DNA of 64,000 nt, from contig NZ_JAVJQO010000004.1 in NCBI RefSeq assembly GCF_040218225.1, positions 372,001-436,000 of the forward strand. Direction: 5' to 3'. Origin of the DNA: Gracilimonas sp. (GTDB taxonomy: Bacteria; Bacteroidota; Rhodothermia; Balneolales; Balneolaceae). Below, piece by piece: positions 25,924 to 35,553 of this stretch (its first letter is position 1; every line of letters begins with the position of its first letter). The notes under the pieces were generated by a model. The model made no database searches, was not told the DNA's origin, and worked only from the letters and a program-made list of their open reading frames with translations. The position numbers and the translations under genes are program-made.

Positions 25924-26550
25924 ATGAGAGAACTGATTATCTTTGTTGTGTATGGAATTTTATTATCCACAGCCTGCACGCAAAATCCTGGCAAATTTCA
26001 TTCCTTTTCTCTCACTGATGAAGTGACTTTGCTTGCAGAAAACACCTATTCTCCAAAAAATAGTCGCCAGGTCATGTATGTTAGAAGTCAGAGCTTTCCC
26101 TATCGATTGTTTGACCCAAGCTCAAAAGAGCCTTATACGGGAACTCATTCAAAAAAGTATGAAACCGGCGAAGTTGGAAAGTGGACTATTAAAAATGGTT
26201 ATATGGTTCGTATCGAAAAGTTTTATGCTGACGGACAACCTGCATTTCTTGCTCGCTTTGATAAGAATGAAGAAATTGAAAGCCGGGCATGGTTTAAAGA
26301 TGGTTCACTAAAAATGACATTTCAGGAAGGCTCCGGAGATATCTACAATCAGGAAGGTAATGTGATTGCAAGCTATAAGAATTCCGTGGAAACCAACTAT
26401 TTTGATAACGGTAATATCAAAACCATAATACCCTTCAACAACGACAACAATGTATATCATGGAACGGTTTTAGTTTATAACAAAGATGGCTCGAAGAAGG
26501 GAGAAATTGAGTATAAAGAGGGTAAACTATTCTCTCAAAAAGAACTTTAG
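25924..26550 (+). CDS. Lipoprotein with MORN-type (YwqK-like) repeats
   Basis: I chose ATG at 25924 because it gives a clean lipoprotein signal (LLSTAC); an earlier in-frame ATG at 25867 adds 19 unneeded residues. The mature protein of about 190 residues carries short repeats of the form dG-x-x-x-x-x-f/y-x-x-G (FYADGQPAFLARF, WFKDGSLKMTFQEG, IYNQEGNVIASYKN, YNKDGSKKGEIEYKEG), as in YwqK/MORN_2 proteins. These repeats are beta-hairpin modules found in surface proteins; function unknown. It lies between prfC and the metalloprotease, flanked by related repeats. Confidence 0.7.
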   Translation: MRELIIFVVYGILLSTACTQNPGKFHSFSLTDEVTLLAENTYSPKNSRQVMYVRSQSFPYRLFDPSSKEPYTGTHSKKYETGEVGKWTIKNGYMVRIEKFYADGQPAFLARFDKNEEIESRAWFKDGSLKMTFQEGSGDIYNQEGNVIASYKNSVETNYFDNGNIKTIIPFNNDNNVYHGTVLVYNKDGSKKGEIEYKEGKLFSQKEL

Positions 26551-26582
26551 TTATTTGATAATAAAGAGATTAAAACAAGGGC

Positions 26583-26651
26583 AAGAACCGCTAATGCCAA
26601 ACACCCAACTTTTAATGTTCGAAGTTGGATGTTCCTTGTTCGGAGTTCTTC
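26583..26651. repeat. Dispersed intergenic inverted repeat, copy 2
   Basis: An imperfect palindrome of about 69 bp. AAGAACCGC at the left is partly inverted as CGGAGTTCTT at the right, and CACCCAACTTT is inverted as GAAGTTGGATG around the centre. The core CACCCAACTTTT and TTCGAAGTTG are shared with copy 1. It fills the space between the two convergent stop codons (26550 and 26652) and could act as a two-way terminator. Confidence 0.6.
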
Positions 26652-27440
26652 TTATCTGCCACCGTTGCCTTGCAAATCGGCAACACAGTTAGCGTCTAAA
26701 GCTGGTATTTCCTCTCCAAGAAACTGGTCGAATAGTCCCGCATTTTCCATGGCATAGTACATCAGACAGCTGTCATTATCACAATGCCGGCCATTTTCTG
26801 TATCCTGATGATTCGTCTGCATTTCTGTTCCGGAACCGGGAATGTTTACCAATCCAAATAAGTGCCCAAACTCATGCCGGTATGAAATGGATTCCGTTAA
26901 CCTTCTCGAGGGTTCTCCAAAACCAGGACCGCTTACCTGTTCATAGGTGGCGCCAAAAAATGCACTTGATGTATTGTAATAAGCTATTCCAAGCACATTG
27001 CCATCTTCATACTGTCCATCTACAATAATGATGTAAGCTCTTAGTGTACTGTCTTCAACAGATGTATAGTGGTCCCGATTCTCTTCTTCCAGTGCACGTA
27101 TTTGGCTGGCAGTATAAGAAGCTTCACCAACCGCCGGTATTTCTGTGGGCTCATTAATGGAAACTGATTGCTTATTCAGTCGTTGTTTAAAAAAGGCCTC
27201 CAGGCTGTCGAGGGCTTCTTCATTAGGTGCAAAGCCCTGCATATAATCGACCTCCACTTCCAATGATGTAAAGGTCTCACCAGAAAGAAAATCATTGGCT
27301 GAAAGGCCCGGGCTTTCAACATGTGAGTAAAGAACCTCATTGTCGTCGTTGCCGGTTGAGTTGTCCAGGCAGCCTGTGCTGAACACACATATTGCCATCA
27401 ATAACATGCTTAGTACTGTCTTTTTTGTCAATAATTTCAT
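26652..27440 (-). CDS. Lipoprotein zinc metalloprotease, archaemetzincin/metzincin-like
   Basis: Signal peptide with lipobox STGC near residue 24, then a mature protein of about 235 residues. The zinc motif HEFGHLFGLVN lies near residue 190. The place of the usual third ligand of HExxHxxGxxH is taken by Asn; a later His in TNHQD may serve. The phrase HCDNDSCLMYY follows, close to the CxxxxCxM ending of archaemetzincins and giving a Met-turn. I recall similar Bacteroidota proteins annotated as membrane metalloprotease. It is probably anchored in the periplasm or outer membrane. It is divergent from dinB. Confidence 0.75.
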   Translation of the reverse strand: MKLLTKKTVLSMLLMAICVFSTGCLDNSTGNDDNEVLYSHVESPGLSANDFLSGETFTSLEVEVDYMQGFAPNEEALDSLEAFFKQRLNKQSVSINEPTEIPAVGEASYTASQIRALEEENRDHYTSVEDSTLRAYIIIVDGQYEDGNVLGIAYYNTSSAFFGATYEQVSGPGFGEPSRRLTESISYRHEFGHLFGLVNIPGSGTEMQTNHQDTENGRHCDNDSCLMYYAMENAGLFDQFLGEEIPALDANCVADLQGNGGR

Positions 27441-27474
27441 TATGAATAATTCATTGTTTTCTTCTATTCACTTA

Positions 27475-27535
27475 TTTAAATGAGCAGGTTATCGATATTG
27501 TTCCCTATTAATGATTGCACTACTGTTCATTTAAA
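27475..27535. promoter_or_regulatory. Inverted repeat between the metalloprotease gene and dinB
   Basis: TTTAAATGAGCA at 27475-27486 is inverted, with one mismatch, as TGTTCATTTAAA at 27524-27535. The arms are 37 bp apart and lie in the shared upstream region. No known SOS-type box was recognised; an operator for one of the two genes is possible. Confidence 0.4.
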
Positions 27536-27581
27536 GAAATTAAACGCTTTCTAATATGAGCGCATATGTGTAATTTATGTT

Positions 27582-28667
27582 ATGAGTTCAGGTTTTCCCA
27601 TTCGCAAAATTATCCATGTTGACATGGATGCCTTTTATGCTGCTGTAGAACAGCGGGATAATCCTGATTTGCAGGGGAAACCGGTGATTGTGGGAGGCTC
27701 TCCAAGTGGCCGGGGTGTTGTAGCTACTTGCAGTTATGAAGCAAGAAAATTTGGTGTTCATTCGGCAATGCCTGCATCTCAGGCTGTACGCCTTTGTCCC
27801 CATGGTATTTTTGTGAAAGCTCGTTTTGATGCCTATAAAAAAGCATCCCAACAAATTCGGGAGATCTTTTTTGAATACACAGATTTGGTAGAACCTCTTT
27901 CTTTGGATGAAGCCTTTCTCGATGTCACCGAAAACCACAAAGACATTCCCTCGGCTACATTGATCGCCAAACAGATTAAAGAAAGGATCTTTGAAGTCAC
28001 CAGGCTGACAGCTTCTGCAGGCGTAGCTCATAACAAATTCCTGGCTAAAGTCGCTTCCGACATCAACAAGCCGGATGGATTAACCCTCATCACCCCTGAA
28101 AAGGCAGAGGCTTTTTTGGAAGAGCTTGATATCAAGCAGTTTTTTGGAGTTGGGAAGGCCACTCAGAAAAAGATGCATGCCGTTGGGATTAAGACCGGGG
28201 CCGACTTAAAGAAATGGACTGAAATTGACCTCGTTAAAGCCTTCGGCAAATCCGGCCGGTTTTACTATCGCATTGTCCGCGGTATTGATCACCGGGAAGT
28301 AAAACCCCACCGCGTTCGAAAATCCTATGGTAAAGAGCGAACTTTTTCGGAGGATATCGACAGCCTGGAGTGGATTAACAACTTCCTGGACGAGCTTGCC
28401 CAAACCATTTCAGAAGGCATGAAGAAGATCAATGCGGCCGGTAAAACCATCACCCTGAAAGTCCGCTACAAAAACTTTGACACCATCACACGGAGTTATT
28501 CACTTCCTCATTTTACCAACCGGTATTCTGATATCACTGAAGTAGTTCGAAAGCTACTCGAGGAAACCGATGTGGGCAGCCGGTCTGTACGACTGCTGGG
28601 AATTACGCTATCAAATTTAAATCTGAATGAGAAAACCGTATATGAACAATTGGAGCTGTCATTTTGA
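27582..28667 (+). CDS. dinB: DNA polymerase IV (Y-family translesion polymerase)
   Basis: Copies past DNA lesions with low fidelity. The catalytic DMDAFYAAVE motif is near residue 14 and the second acidic motif is SLDEAFLDVT near residue 103. The helix-hairpin-helix thumb (FGVGKATQKKMHAVGIKTG) and the little-finger domain (KSYGKERTFSEDI, then ITLKVRY) follow. It is 361 residues, about normal for DinB. No beta-clamp-binding QLxLF motif is obvious beyond the C-terminal YEQLELSF, which fits that role. Its upstream region is shared with the metalloprotease gene. Confidence 0.96.
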   Translation: MSSGFPIRKIIHVDMDAFYAAVEQRDNPDLQGKPVIVGGSPSGRGVVATCSYEARKFGVHSAMPASQAVRLCPHGIFVKARFDAYKKASQQIREIFFEYTDLVEPLSLDEAFLDVTENHKDIPSATLIAKQIKERIFEVTRLTASAGVAHNKFLAKVASDINKPDGLTLITPEKAEAFLEELDIKQFFGVGKATQKKMHAVGIKTGADLKKWTEIDLVKAFGKSGRFYYRIVRGIDHREVKPHRVRKSYGKERTFSEDIDSLEWINNFLDELAQTISEGMKKINAAGKTITLKVRYKNFDTITRSYSLPHFTNRYSDITEVVRKLLEETDVGSRSVRLLGITLSNLNLNEKTVYEQLELSF

Positions 28668-28668
28668 G

Positions 28669-28787
28669 AGTTGAAAGTTGATAGGGTGATTGTGCCATAT
28701 TTAATTATCCTAAATTTAAGGTCGCTTTATAAGGTTATTGATCTTAGTAAGTGACAACATCAATTTTTAATCTATCAACTTTCAACT
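28669..28787. repeat. Inverted repeat in the dinB-fabI gap
   Basis: AGTTGAAAGTTGATA at 28669-28683 is exactly inverted as TATCAACTTTCAACT at 28773-28787. The left arm starts right after the dinB stop codon. The 15-bp arms are too long to be expected by chance here. It may be another member of the AACTT-rich intergenic repeats seen around 25.8 and 26.6 kb. Confidence 0.6.
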
Positions 28788-28874
28788 ACCACTTTATCAA
28801 CACATAACTATCATTTTACCGATATAATCGTGAATTTCCCCACATCACAATCAACCCAAAGAAATTGACAAAAA

Positions 28875-29708
28875 ATGAGTGACGGTTACGGATTACTAAA
28901 AGGAAAAAAAGGAATCATATTCGGTGCGCTGGACGATCGAAGCATTGCCTGGAGAATTGCATTGGCTTGTAAGCGAGAAGGAGCTGACTTTGTACTTTCA
29001 AATGCTCCCGTTGCCCTGCGTCTGGGAGCCCTGGATGCCCTCGGCGAAGAAACAGGCGCGCCAATCATCCCATGTGATGTGACCAAGGATGATGAAATAG
29101 AAGACCTGATGGCCAAAACCAAAGAACACCTGGGAGGCGTTGATTTTATTCTGCACGCTATTGGTATGTCGCCTAATGTTCGCAAGAAAAAAGAATACAC
29201 GGACCTTAATTATCACTGGCTGCAGCAAACGCTGGACATTTCTGCCATCTCTCTTCATCGCGTTCTTCACCATGCTGAAAAAGCAGAAATTCTGAATGAC
29301 GGAGGAAGTATTGTTGCTCTTTCCTACATCGGGGCACAGCGAATTTTCTCTAAATATTCAGATATGAATGATGCCAAAGCGCTGCTGGAAAGCATTGCCC
29401 GAAATTACGGAAGCCGACTTGCAAAACGAGGCATTCGTGTAAATACAGTTTCACAGGCTCCAACCAAGACCTCTGCCGGCACTGGTATTAAAGGCTTTGA
29501 TGGCATGTACACCTTTGCCGACATGATCGCCCCTATGGGGAATCCTTCAGCGGATGAATGTGCTGACTACTGTTTGACTCTATTCTCTGATCTGACCCGT
29601 AAAGTAACCATGCAGAACCTCTTCCACGACGGAGGATTTGTAAACTCTGGTATTTCGGAAGAAATGATTGATGATCTCGCAAAAATTTATGGCGACAAAG
29701 ACGAATAA
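28875..29708 (+). CDS. fabI: Enoyl-[acyl-carrier-protein] reductase FabI type
   Basis: Reduces enoyl-ACP with NADH at the last step of the fatty acid elongation cycle. The SDR fold has the divergent cofactor loop GALDDRSIAWRIA near the start. The active site is the FabI-type Y-x6-K (YSDMNDAKALLES) near residue 160, and SQAPTKTSAGTGI forms the substrate-binding loop. Length of 277 residues fits (E. coli 262). It is the first gene of a run with ruvC 6 bp later and ruvA overlapping. Confidence 0.93.
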   Translation: MSDGYGLLKGKKGIIFGALDDRSIAWRIALACKREGADFVLSNAPVALRLGALDALGEETGAPIIPCDVTKDDEIEDLMAKTKEHLGGVDFILHAIGMSPNVRKKKEYTDLNYHWLQQTLDISAISLHRVLHHAEKAEILNDGGSIVALSYIGAQRIFSKYSDMNDAKALLESIARNYGSRLAKRGIRVNTVSQAPTKTSAGTGIKGFDGMYTFADMIAPMGNPSADECADYCLTLFSDLTRKVTMQNLFHDGGFVNSGISEEMIDDLAKIYGDKDE

Positions 29709-29714
29709 TAATCT

Positions 29715-30290
29715 ATGCCTGATATAATCCTCGGTATTGATCCCGGCTCCCGAAACACTGGTTATGCCCTGTTGACGGAAGAAAACGGAAAGCTGATCGC
29801 CCTGCGGTGTGATGTAATCCGAATGGCCGATATTGATGATCATGCCGAGCGATTACAGGTTATTTTTGATAAGATTTCAGGCATCATCCAATCCAATCAG
29901 CCTACCTCTTGTGCCGTAGAAACCCCTATTTATGGGGTTGACCCCATGGCGATGCTTAAGCTGGGCCGGGCACAGGCAGCCGCTATGCTAGCCATTAAGA
30001 ATTCCGGAAGAGAGGTCACCGAGTATTTTCCCAAAGTAGTGAAGAAGTCTATTACAGGAAACGGAAACGCCAGCAAGGAGCAGGTGGCTTTTATGCTGAA
30101 CAAGATGGTGAAGCTGCCTGATGAGAAATTATCCAATGATGCTACCGATGCCTTAGCTGTTGCCTGGTGTCATTTAATGAAAGGGCAGGGAATCTCCGGT
30201 TCAGCTAAAAAGAAAACACATCAAAATAATAAAAAAGGGGATTGGGCCAGTTTTGTAGAGGATAATCCAGATAGAGTGAAAGGTTTATGA
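29715..30290 (+). CDS. ruvC: Crossover junction endodeoxyribonuclease RuvC
   Basis: Cuts Holliday junctions symmetrically during recombination. The first catalytic Asp is in ILGIDPGSRNTGY at the N-terminus, Glu is in CAVETPIYG, and the C-terminal Asp pair is in DATDALAVAWCH. At 191 residues it is slightly longer than E. coli RuvC (173) through a short basic tail (KKKTHQNNKKGDW). It lies 6 bp after fabI, and its stop overlaps the ruvA start by 4 bp. Confidence 0.95.
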   Translation: MPDIILGIDPGSRNTGYALLTEENGKLIALRCDVIRMADIDDHAERLQVIFDKISGIIQSNQPTSCAVETPIYGVDPMAMLKLGRAQAAAMLAIKNSGREVTEYFPKVVKKSITGNGNASKEQVAFMLNKMVKLPDEKLSNDATDALAVAWCHLMKGQGISGSAKKKTHQNNKKGDWASFVEDNPDRVKGL

Positions 30291-30883
30291 TTGCATTTTT
30301 AAAAGGATACATCGAAGAAAAGAAGGAAGGGATTGTGACCCTCGACGTTCAGGGCGTGGGCTACCGGGTTGAAATCTCCTCTATCACACAGGAACAACTG
30401 GAAAGCGCCGGATCAGAAGTAAAACTGCTGACCTATCATCATATTACCGACAGCGATGAACGCCTGTTTGGCTTCTTTTCAACCGATGAAAAAGCCTTGT
30501 TTGAAAAACTGATTACCGTGAAAGGCGTGGGTCCAAAATTAGGGCTTACTATTCTCTCCGGCTTACCGGCAGATCAGCTAATTGGAGCGATCACCGGATC
30601 GGATGCTGCCACTCTTTCCAAAGTTCCGGGGATCGGCAAGAAAACAGCGGAGCGCATTATTGTTGAGCTGAAAGACAAGCTGGCTGAATATGCCGTTTCT
30701 GCCGGAGTTACTCCAACGGGCTCAAAAGAAGCTGGTGTTACGGGAGAGGCTATTTCTGCTCTCGAGTCGCTTGGCTTTAAGAAGAAGGAGTCAGAACAGG
30801 CTGTTCTCAAAGCTATTAAAGATACCGGCAGCGACGATGCCTCTGTAGTCATTAAGAAAGCTCTCGCCAGTTTGAATAAATAG
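30287..30883 (+). CDS. ruvA: Holliday junction branch migration protein RuvA
   Basis: Binds the junction as a tetramer and recruits RuvB. The N-terminal OB domain has MIAFLKGYIEEK and GVGYRVEI, the helix-hairpin-helix motifs are VKGVGPKLGL and VPGIGKKTAER, and the C-terminal RuvB-binding helix is GEAISALESLGFKKKE. It is 198 residues, normal length. The 4-bp overlap with ruvC signals coupled translation. ruvB is not in the window. Confidence 0.96.
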   Translation: MIAFLKGYIEEKKEGIVTLDVQGVGYRVEISSITQEQLESAGSEVKLLTYHHITDSDERLFGFFSTDEKALFEKLITVKGVGPKLGLTILSGLPADQLIGAITGSDAATLSKVPGIGKKTAERIIVELKDKLAEYAVSAGVTPTGSKEAGVTGEAISALESLGFKKKESEQAVLKAIKDTGSDDASVVIKKALASLNK

Positions 30884-30975
30884 CTTGTTTGTAATTTGCT
30901 TCATTATGAGGAGCTTGAAACTCAAAATATGGATTACGAAATAATCTCCCAGACCCAGCAATAAGGTTAATTATC

Positions 30976-31036
30976 GGAGATCGCCACGCCGTTAACCTTT
31001 AGCCCCTCTATAAGGTAAAAGTCTCTTCGCAATGAC
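30976..31036. repeat. Candidate dispersed repeat between ruvA and the RND genes
   Basis: GGAGATCGCCACGCC at 30976-30990 and TCTCTTCGCAATGAC at 31022-31036 resemble the ends of a palindromic repeat often met in bacterial intergenic DNA (the form GAGATCGCCACG and CGCAATGAC). The middle part is altered. This is a recall-based match, and only one copy is visible here. Confidence 0.35.
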
Positions 31037-31056
31037 TCTTTGACAAATAGCGATCT

Positions 31057-34000
31057 CTATTCTCCGGCAACTTGCGGCTCTCCAACAGTGACTGCATCTC
31101 CCATAAATGCATTAATCACATCTTCCAAAATCATATACAAGCAAGGAACCAAAACAAGAATAATTGAGGTCGCAAACACGATTCCAAAACCTAGTGAAAT
31201 GGCCATTGGTATCAATTGAGTAGCTTGAATAGAAGTTTCTAAAATAATGGGAGTCAGGCCGCCAAAAGTGGTCAAAGTTGTTAACATAATTGGCCGGAAG
31301 CGCCGCAAGCCGGCTTCATGTATAGCATCAAAGGCAGAATGATCTGTCCTTTTTTTGTTGGCAAAATCGATCATAATCAGCGAATCATTCAACACAACTC
31401 CGGATAAAGCTATCACACCCATCAAACTTACAAGAGACAAATCATACCCAAGTAAAATGTGGCCAATCACAGCCCCAACGATACCAAAGGGTATCGCTCC
31501 CATCACAATTAGTGGCTGAGCATAGCTATTAAAGGCTACGGCCAGCAGTGCATAAATAATCATTAAAGCCAAGGCAAACCCACCCCATAATGCCTTTGTA
31601 GATTCTCGCATCTCGGCCTGACTTCCTTCAAAGCTCCAGGTAATCCCGGGAAAATCCTGCCTGAGTTGCGGCAGCACTTCTGTTTGAATGGATTCCAAAA
31701 CCCGGCCAACGGCGTTAGAAGGAACGGCATCCATGCCAACAGTAACCACACGACGGCCATCTCTTCGGTTGATGCTCGTAAATGCCTCACCCTGTTCAAT
31801 TTTCACCACATCAAGAAGCGGCACTTCGGTTCCATCATCGGTTTGAATAACAAAATCTTCCAGGTTGTAAATATCTCTGCGTTCTTCCAGCGGAAGCTTT
31901 ACCCGAACTTCTACTTCATTGGTTCCCCGAAGCTGACGTGTAGCCAGAGCCCCATAAAAAGCATTACGAACCTGCTCGCCCACTTCCGAGGAAGTTAACC
32001 CAAGCTTTCTGCCTTCCGGAAGCAGCTTAAAATCAAACTGGGTTTTTCCCCGGTTATAGTTATCGTTTACGTCTCTGGTAGCATCAAAAGATTCTACTCT
32101 TTCCAAAAAAGCCTGGCTGGCCTCTTCCAAGACTTCAATATCAGAATGACTGAGGTCTACACTAATATCCTGCTGATATCCGCCCGGACCTGCTTCCGCT
32201 TCAAAAGTAATTTGATCCACACCCGGGATGTCACCAATATTATCCCGCCAAAGCTCTATGACTTCCTGAGTACTCATGGTGCGTTCAGCCGGAGGCTTCA
32301 TCACGATTTCGACATCGATAAAGCTTTGTCCGCGAACATTCGTTTTGATTCCTTCTGCCTGTTCAAATAAATTATACTCCTGGAACATAGCGTAAGTGGC
32401 ATTAGTCACATCCTCAGCAACAAGGGCCGCTTGCGCATTTGTAGTTCCAACCGGCAGGCTGATTCCTCCCTCGATTTCATCTGCAGGCTGCTCCGGCATA
32501 AGTACCATACCCATATGGTCGCTGTACCCATATCCGCCTACAATCACCAATAATGCGATGGCTGTACTTAAGGTTACATATCGGTTACGGAGACACAGCT
32601 CCAAAAAACGACGATAATATGTGTCAATAAAATGGTTGAATTTTGCAGCGAAAGCCTGTTGCCAGCCTTCGATTTTCTCTCCAATTCTAAAAGGGTTTTT
32701 CTTTGCACTATGGCCAAGATGAGCCGGAAGTATGAATAATGCCTCAAACAACGAAACGGCCAGAACCACAATTACCACAGCGGGAAGAGGCCACCAGTAC
32801 TTACCGGTCACGCCTGGGATAAACAGAAGAGGAACAAAGGCGATTATATTGGTCAGTATACTGAAAGTCACCGGCTTGCTGATATCTTTTGCTCCGGCTA
32901 TAGCCGCCTCAATGTTGCTCATACCTTGTTGGCGATATTCATAGACGTTTTCTCCTACTACAATGGCATCATCCACAACAATTCCCAACACAACCAGAAA
33001 CCCAAACATGGAGATCATGTTGATGCTCAAACCAATGAGTGGAAGAAAGAGAATTGCCCCAACAAATGAGATAGTCATCCCCATCATCACCCAAAAGGCG
33101 AGGCGGTATTCCAGAAATAACGCCAGGATCACCAATACAATTATGATAGCGAGTAAACCATTTTCTGTAAGCAGGGCGAGTCTTTCCCTGTAATCCTGAG
33201 CTGTGTTACCATCAATACGGTACTGAACGCCCGGAGGAAAGCCGGCTTTAGCTTCTTCAAAAACCCGGAGAACTTTTTCCTCAATTTCCAGTGGTGATTG
33301 GTTTCCGATTCGGTAAACCTGTACTTCTACCGATGTCTGCCTGTTGAACTGAGAGGGCAGCCCAACCTCCTCAAAACCATCTCTTATTTCTGCAATATCT
33401 CCAAGAAGGACTGTTCCGCCATTTTGGGATGAGATTATTTCAATTTGGCTGAATTCATCCGCCCACTGCTTGCGCTCCTGCATGCGGAGTAATATTTCAC
33501 CACCGGTTGTTTCAATGGCTCCGGCTGGAACATCCCGGCTTGATTGGGCTACAATATCCGCAACCTGAACAAGCGTGAGATCATACTCAAGCAGTTTTTG
33601 CCGGGGAATTTCAATGTGAGTTACGTAATCAGGCACTCCCCCGATTTCAACTTGTGTAATTCCTTCGGTACTCAACAATTGGTCGCGCAACTGTTCTGCG
33701 AGCTTTCTCAGCACCCAGATATCCGTTTCCCCGAATAAACCTATTTCAATTACTTCCCGCTGATTTGACTGAAGTCGCACCTCGGGTTCCTCGATATCAT
33801 CCGGGAATGTATTGATCCGGTTCACTGCCTGATCAATATCCTGAAAAACCTGCATCCGGTCAGCCCCGCTAACTAACTCAATTGAGACGCTTCCGGAGCC
33901 TTCTTCAGCTGTTGAAGTAATTTCTTTAATTCCCTGTACTCCACGGATTGCCTCTTCTACAGGCCGCAATATTCCCTGCTCAACTTCAGCAGGTGCAGCT

Positions 34001-34194
34001 CCGGGATAAACCACACTTACATCAACAAAGTCGAGCGCATATTGTGGGAAAACCTCTTTCTGGATGTTGAACATCGTCCAGATTCCACCGCCCAGCAAAA
34101 TGATCATCAATAAGTTTGCTGCAATAGGTTTCCTCGCCATATAGGCTATGATACCTGAAAATAAACCTTCTTTATTTGACTCTGAGCGGCTCAT
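31057..34194 (-). CDS. RND efflux pump inner-membrane permease (AcrB/MdtB type)
   Basis: A proton-driven exporter of about 1,045 residues, normal for AcrB-type pumps. Twelve membrane segments are expected: one near 22-40 ([17 protein letters not shown]), then two groups near 335-480 and 870-1010. The proton relay is intact: [16 protein letters not shown] in TM4 holds the Asp pair. The periplasmic docking and porter domains show [11 protein letters not shown] and similar. The adaptor gene is immediately upstream with no gap, so the two form one operon. No TolC-type outer-membrane gene is adjacent. The substrate is not predictable. Confidence 0.93.
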   Translation of the reverse strand: MSRSESNKEGLFSGIIAYMARKPIAANLLMIILLGGGIWTMFNIQKEVFPQYALDFVDVSVVYPGAAPAEVEQGILRPVEEAIRGVQGIKEITSTAEEGSGSVSIELVSGADRMQVFQDIDQAVNRINTFPDDIEEPEVRLQSNQREVIEIGLFGETDIWVLRKLAEQLRDQLLSTEGITQVEIGGVPDYVTHIEIPRQKLLEYDLTLVQVADIVAQSSRDVPAGAIETTGGEILLRMQERKQWADEFSQIEIISSQNGGTVLLGDIAEIRDGFEEVGLPSQFNRQTSVEVQVYRIGNQSPLEIEEKVLRVFEEAKAGFPPGVQYRIDGNTAQDYRERLALLTENGLLAIIIVLVILALFLEYRLAFWVMMGMTISFVGAILFLPLIGLSINMISMFGFLVVLGIVVDDAIVVGENVYEYRQQGMSNIEAAIAGAKDISKPVTFSILTNIIAFVPLLFIPGVTGKYWWPLPAVVIVVLAVSLFEALFILPAHLGHSAKKNPFRIGEKIEGWQQAFAAKFNHFIDTYYRRFLELCLRNRYVTLSTAIALLVIVGGYGYSDHMGMVLMPEQPADEIEGGISLPVGTTNAQAALVAEDVTNATYAMFQEYNLFEQAEGIKTNVRGQSFIDVEIVMKPPAERTMSTQEVIELWRDNIGDIPGVDQITFEAEAGPGGYQQDISVDLSHSDIEVLEEASQAFLERVESFDATRDVNDNYNRGKTQFDFKLLPEGRKLGLTSSEVGEQVRNAFYGALATRQLRGTNEVEVRVKLPLEERRDIYNLEDFVIQTDDGTEVPLLDVVKIEQGEAFTSINRRDGRRVVTVGMDAVPSNAVGRVLESIQTEVLPQLRQDFPGITWSFEGSQAEMRESTKALWGGFALALMIIYALLAVAFNSYAQPLIVMGAIPFGIVGAVIGHILLGYDLSLVSLMGVIALSGVVLNDSLIMIDFANKKRTDHSAFDAIHEAGLRRFRPIMLTTLTTFGGLTPIILETSIQATQLIPMAISLGFGIVFATSIILVLVPCLYMILEDVINAFMGDAVTVGEPQVAGE

Positions 34195-35376
34195 TTATTC
34201 GGGATTACGAGTTGATGAATCCTCAAGCCGCAGCAGAGCCCCGGCTGTTACGCTGGCCAGATTTGTAGTAACAACTTGCTCTCCGCCCGCTAACCCTTCC
34301 GTGATATAAGCATAGTTTGCATCCTGAAGAAGAATGCTCACATTCCTGATGCTTAATGAATCTCCTTCTTTTACCCATACCGTCTCATTCGCCCTCAAAT
34401 AATCCCGGTTTAATCGAACGACATCTTCTAGAGGTTTTGCTTTTATCCGTGTTTCGACAAATGAGCCTATAATCAATCCGGGCTTCCCATCATTTTCTCT
34501 CTCAAGAGCCATCGGGTCGGGAACTTCGACGAGTATCCGGGCCAAACGTGTTTGATTTTCCAGCGATCCCAGCATTCTAAACAGATAGCCTGTACGTGTT
34601 TCTCCTTCATCCCATGCTGTCCGGTTTCTTATTACCACCTCTGAACCCGGAGAATTCTCTTCTCCAGAAAAATCCAGCCATCTCAGTTTCGACAGGGGAA
34701 TGGTTGTCTCTACCCAATAATAATCAACTCCAACAAGCCGCCCCAAATCCTGTCCGGGAGCAACCAGCGATCCTAAGTTCGCATTCCTGTTCAGGATATA
34801 TGCATCAAAAGGTGCTTTAATTGTCGTTCTTTGGAGATTCAGCTTTGCCTGCTCTACAGAAGCCTCAGCTGAAGCCACCTGAGATTTAGCTGACTCGAGT
34901 TGAGGTTCTCTCAGTACCAATGCCTTATTGGTTGGAGCCAGAGAGTCTTCCAGCAGTTTATATTCTTTCTTTGCTGCCTCTTGAAGTCCCATTTCCAATT
35001 GAAGCTCAGACTTCGCCTGCCTCAATTCACTTTCGGCCTGACGGACGGCATTCCTATAATCTGAGGGGTCTATCTGCAACAAGACCTCTCCCTTTTTTAC
35101 ATAACTTCCCGGAGTGAATTTGTCAGAACGGTTTACTACTTCGCCGCTTACTCTGGAACTCAGTACTATATCTTGTGAGGGTTGAACCGTTCCTGTTGCT
35201 TGTATGATTGGGGTGAAATTTCCTTGTTCAGCTTTATTGACCTCCACCAGCATCGCGGTTTCTTTAGTTGCCCCGGAACGGGATGCCTCAGGTTCGGTTG
35301 AAAAAATAAGCACAATAATGGCCGCAGCACCAACCAAAATTGATAGTGAAATAATAAGTGTCTTTTTCCATCCCAT
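34195..35376 (-). CDS. RND efflux periplasmic adaptor (membrane fusion protein)
   Basis: Links the permease to an outer-membrane channel. I chose the ATG at 35376, which begins MGWKKTLIISLSILVG and gives a clean N-terminal anchor; the TTG at 35433 would add 19 residues. The lipoyl halves are split by a coiled hairpin, with QATGTVQPSQDIVLSSRVSG and then RTTIKAPFDAYILNRNANLGS. The hairpin has helical AESELRQAKSELQLE. A beta-barrel and a membrane-proximal domain follow. It stops one base before the permease ATG. Confidence 0.9.
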   Translation of the reverse strand: MGWKKTLIISLSILVGAAAIIVLIFSTEPEASRSGATKETAMLVEVNKAEQGNFTPIIQATGTVQPSQDIVLSSRVSGEVVNRSDKFTPGSYVKKGEVLLQIDPSDYRNAVRQAESELRQAKSELQLEMGLQEAAKKEYKLLEDSLAPTNKALVLREPQLESAKSQVASAEASVEQAKLNLQRTTIKAPFDAYILNRNANLGSLVAPGQDLGRLVGVDYYWVETTIPLSKLRWLDFSGEENSPGSEVVIRNRTAWDEGETRTGYLFRMLGSLENQTRLARILVEVPDPMALERENDGKPGLIIGSFVETRIKAKPLEDVVRLNRDYLRANETVWVKEGDSLSIRNVSILLQDANYAYITEGLAGGEQVVTTNLASVTAGALLRLEDSSTRNPE

Positions 35377-35500
35377 AAAGAAACTGCTTAAATGTAATTG
35401 TGAAGTTAACTTTCGGTTACCTGATAACTTCAACTTGTATGGGATGGCCAGCGTTCAAAAGTGGCTATAAAAGCTCTGCTGATTCGTTTTTCCAGAAAAT

Positions 35501-35524
35501 AAAAAAGCCCCGGAAACCCGGGGC
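35501..35524 (-). terminator. Intrinsic terminator after the nucleotidyltransferase gene
   Basis: On the minus strand GCCCCGG and CCGGGGC form a 7-bp stem with a four-base loop, and a run of six T residues follows. It ends the nucleotidyltransferase transcript 29 bp after its stop (35554), ahead of the RND pair. Confidence 0.8.
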
Positions 35525-35553
35525 CTATACCCTAACTCTATGTGGCTTAGCAA

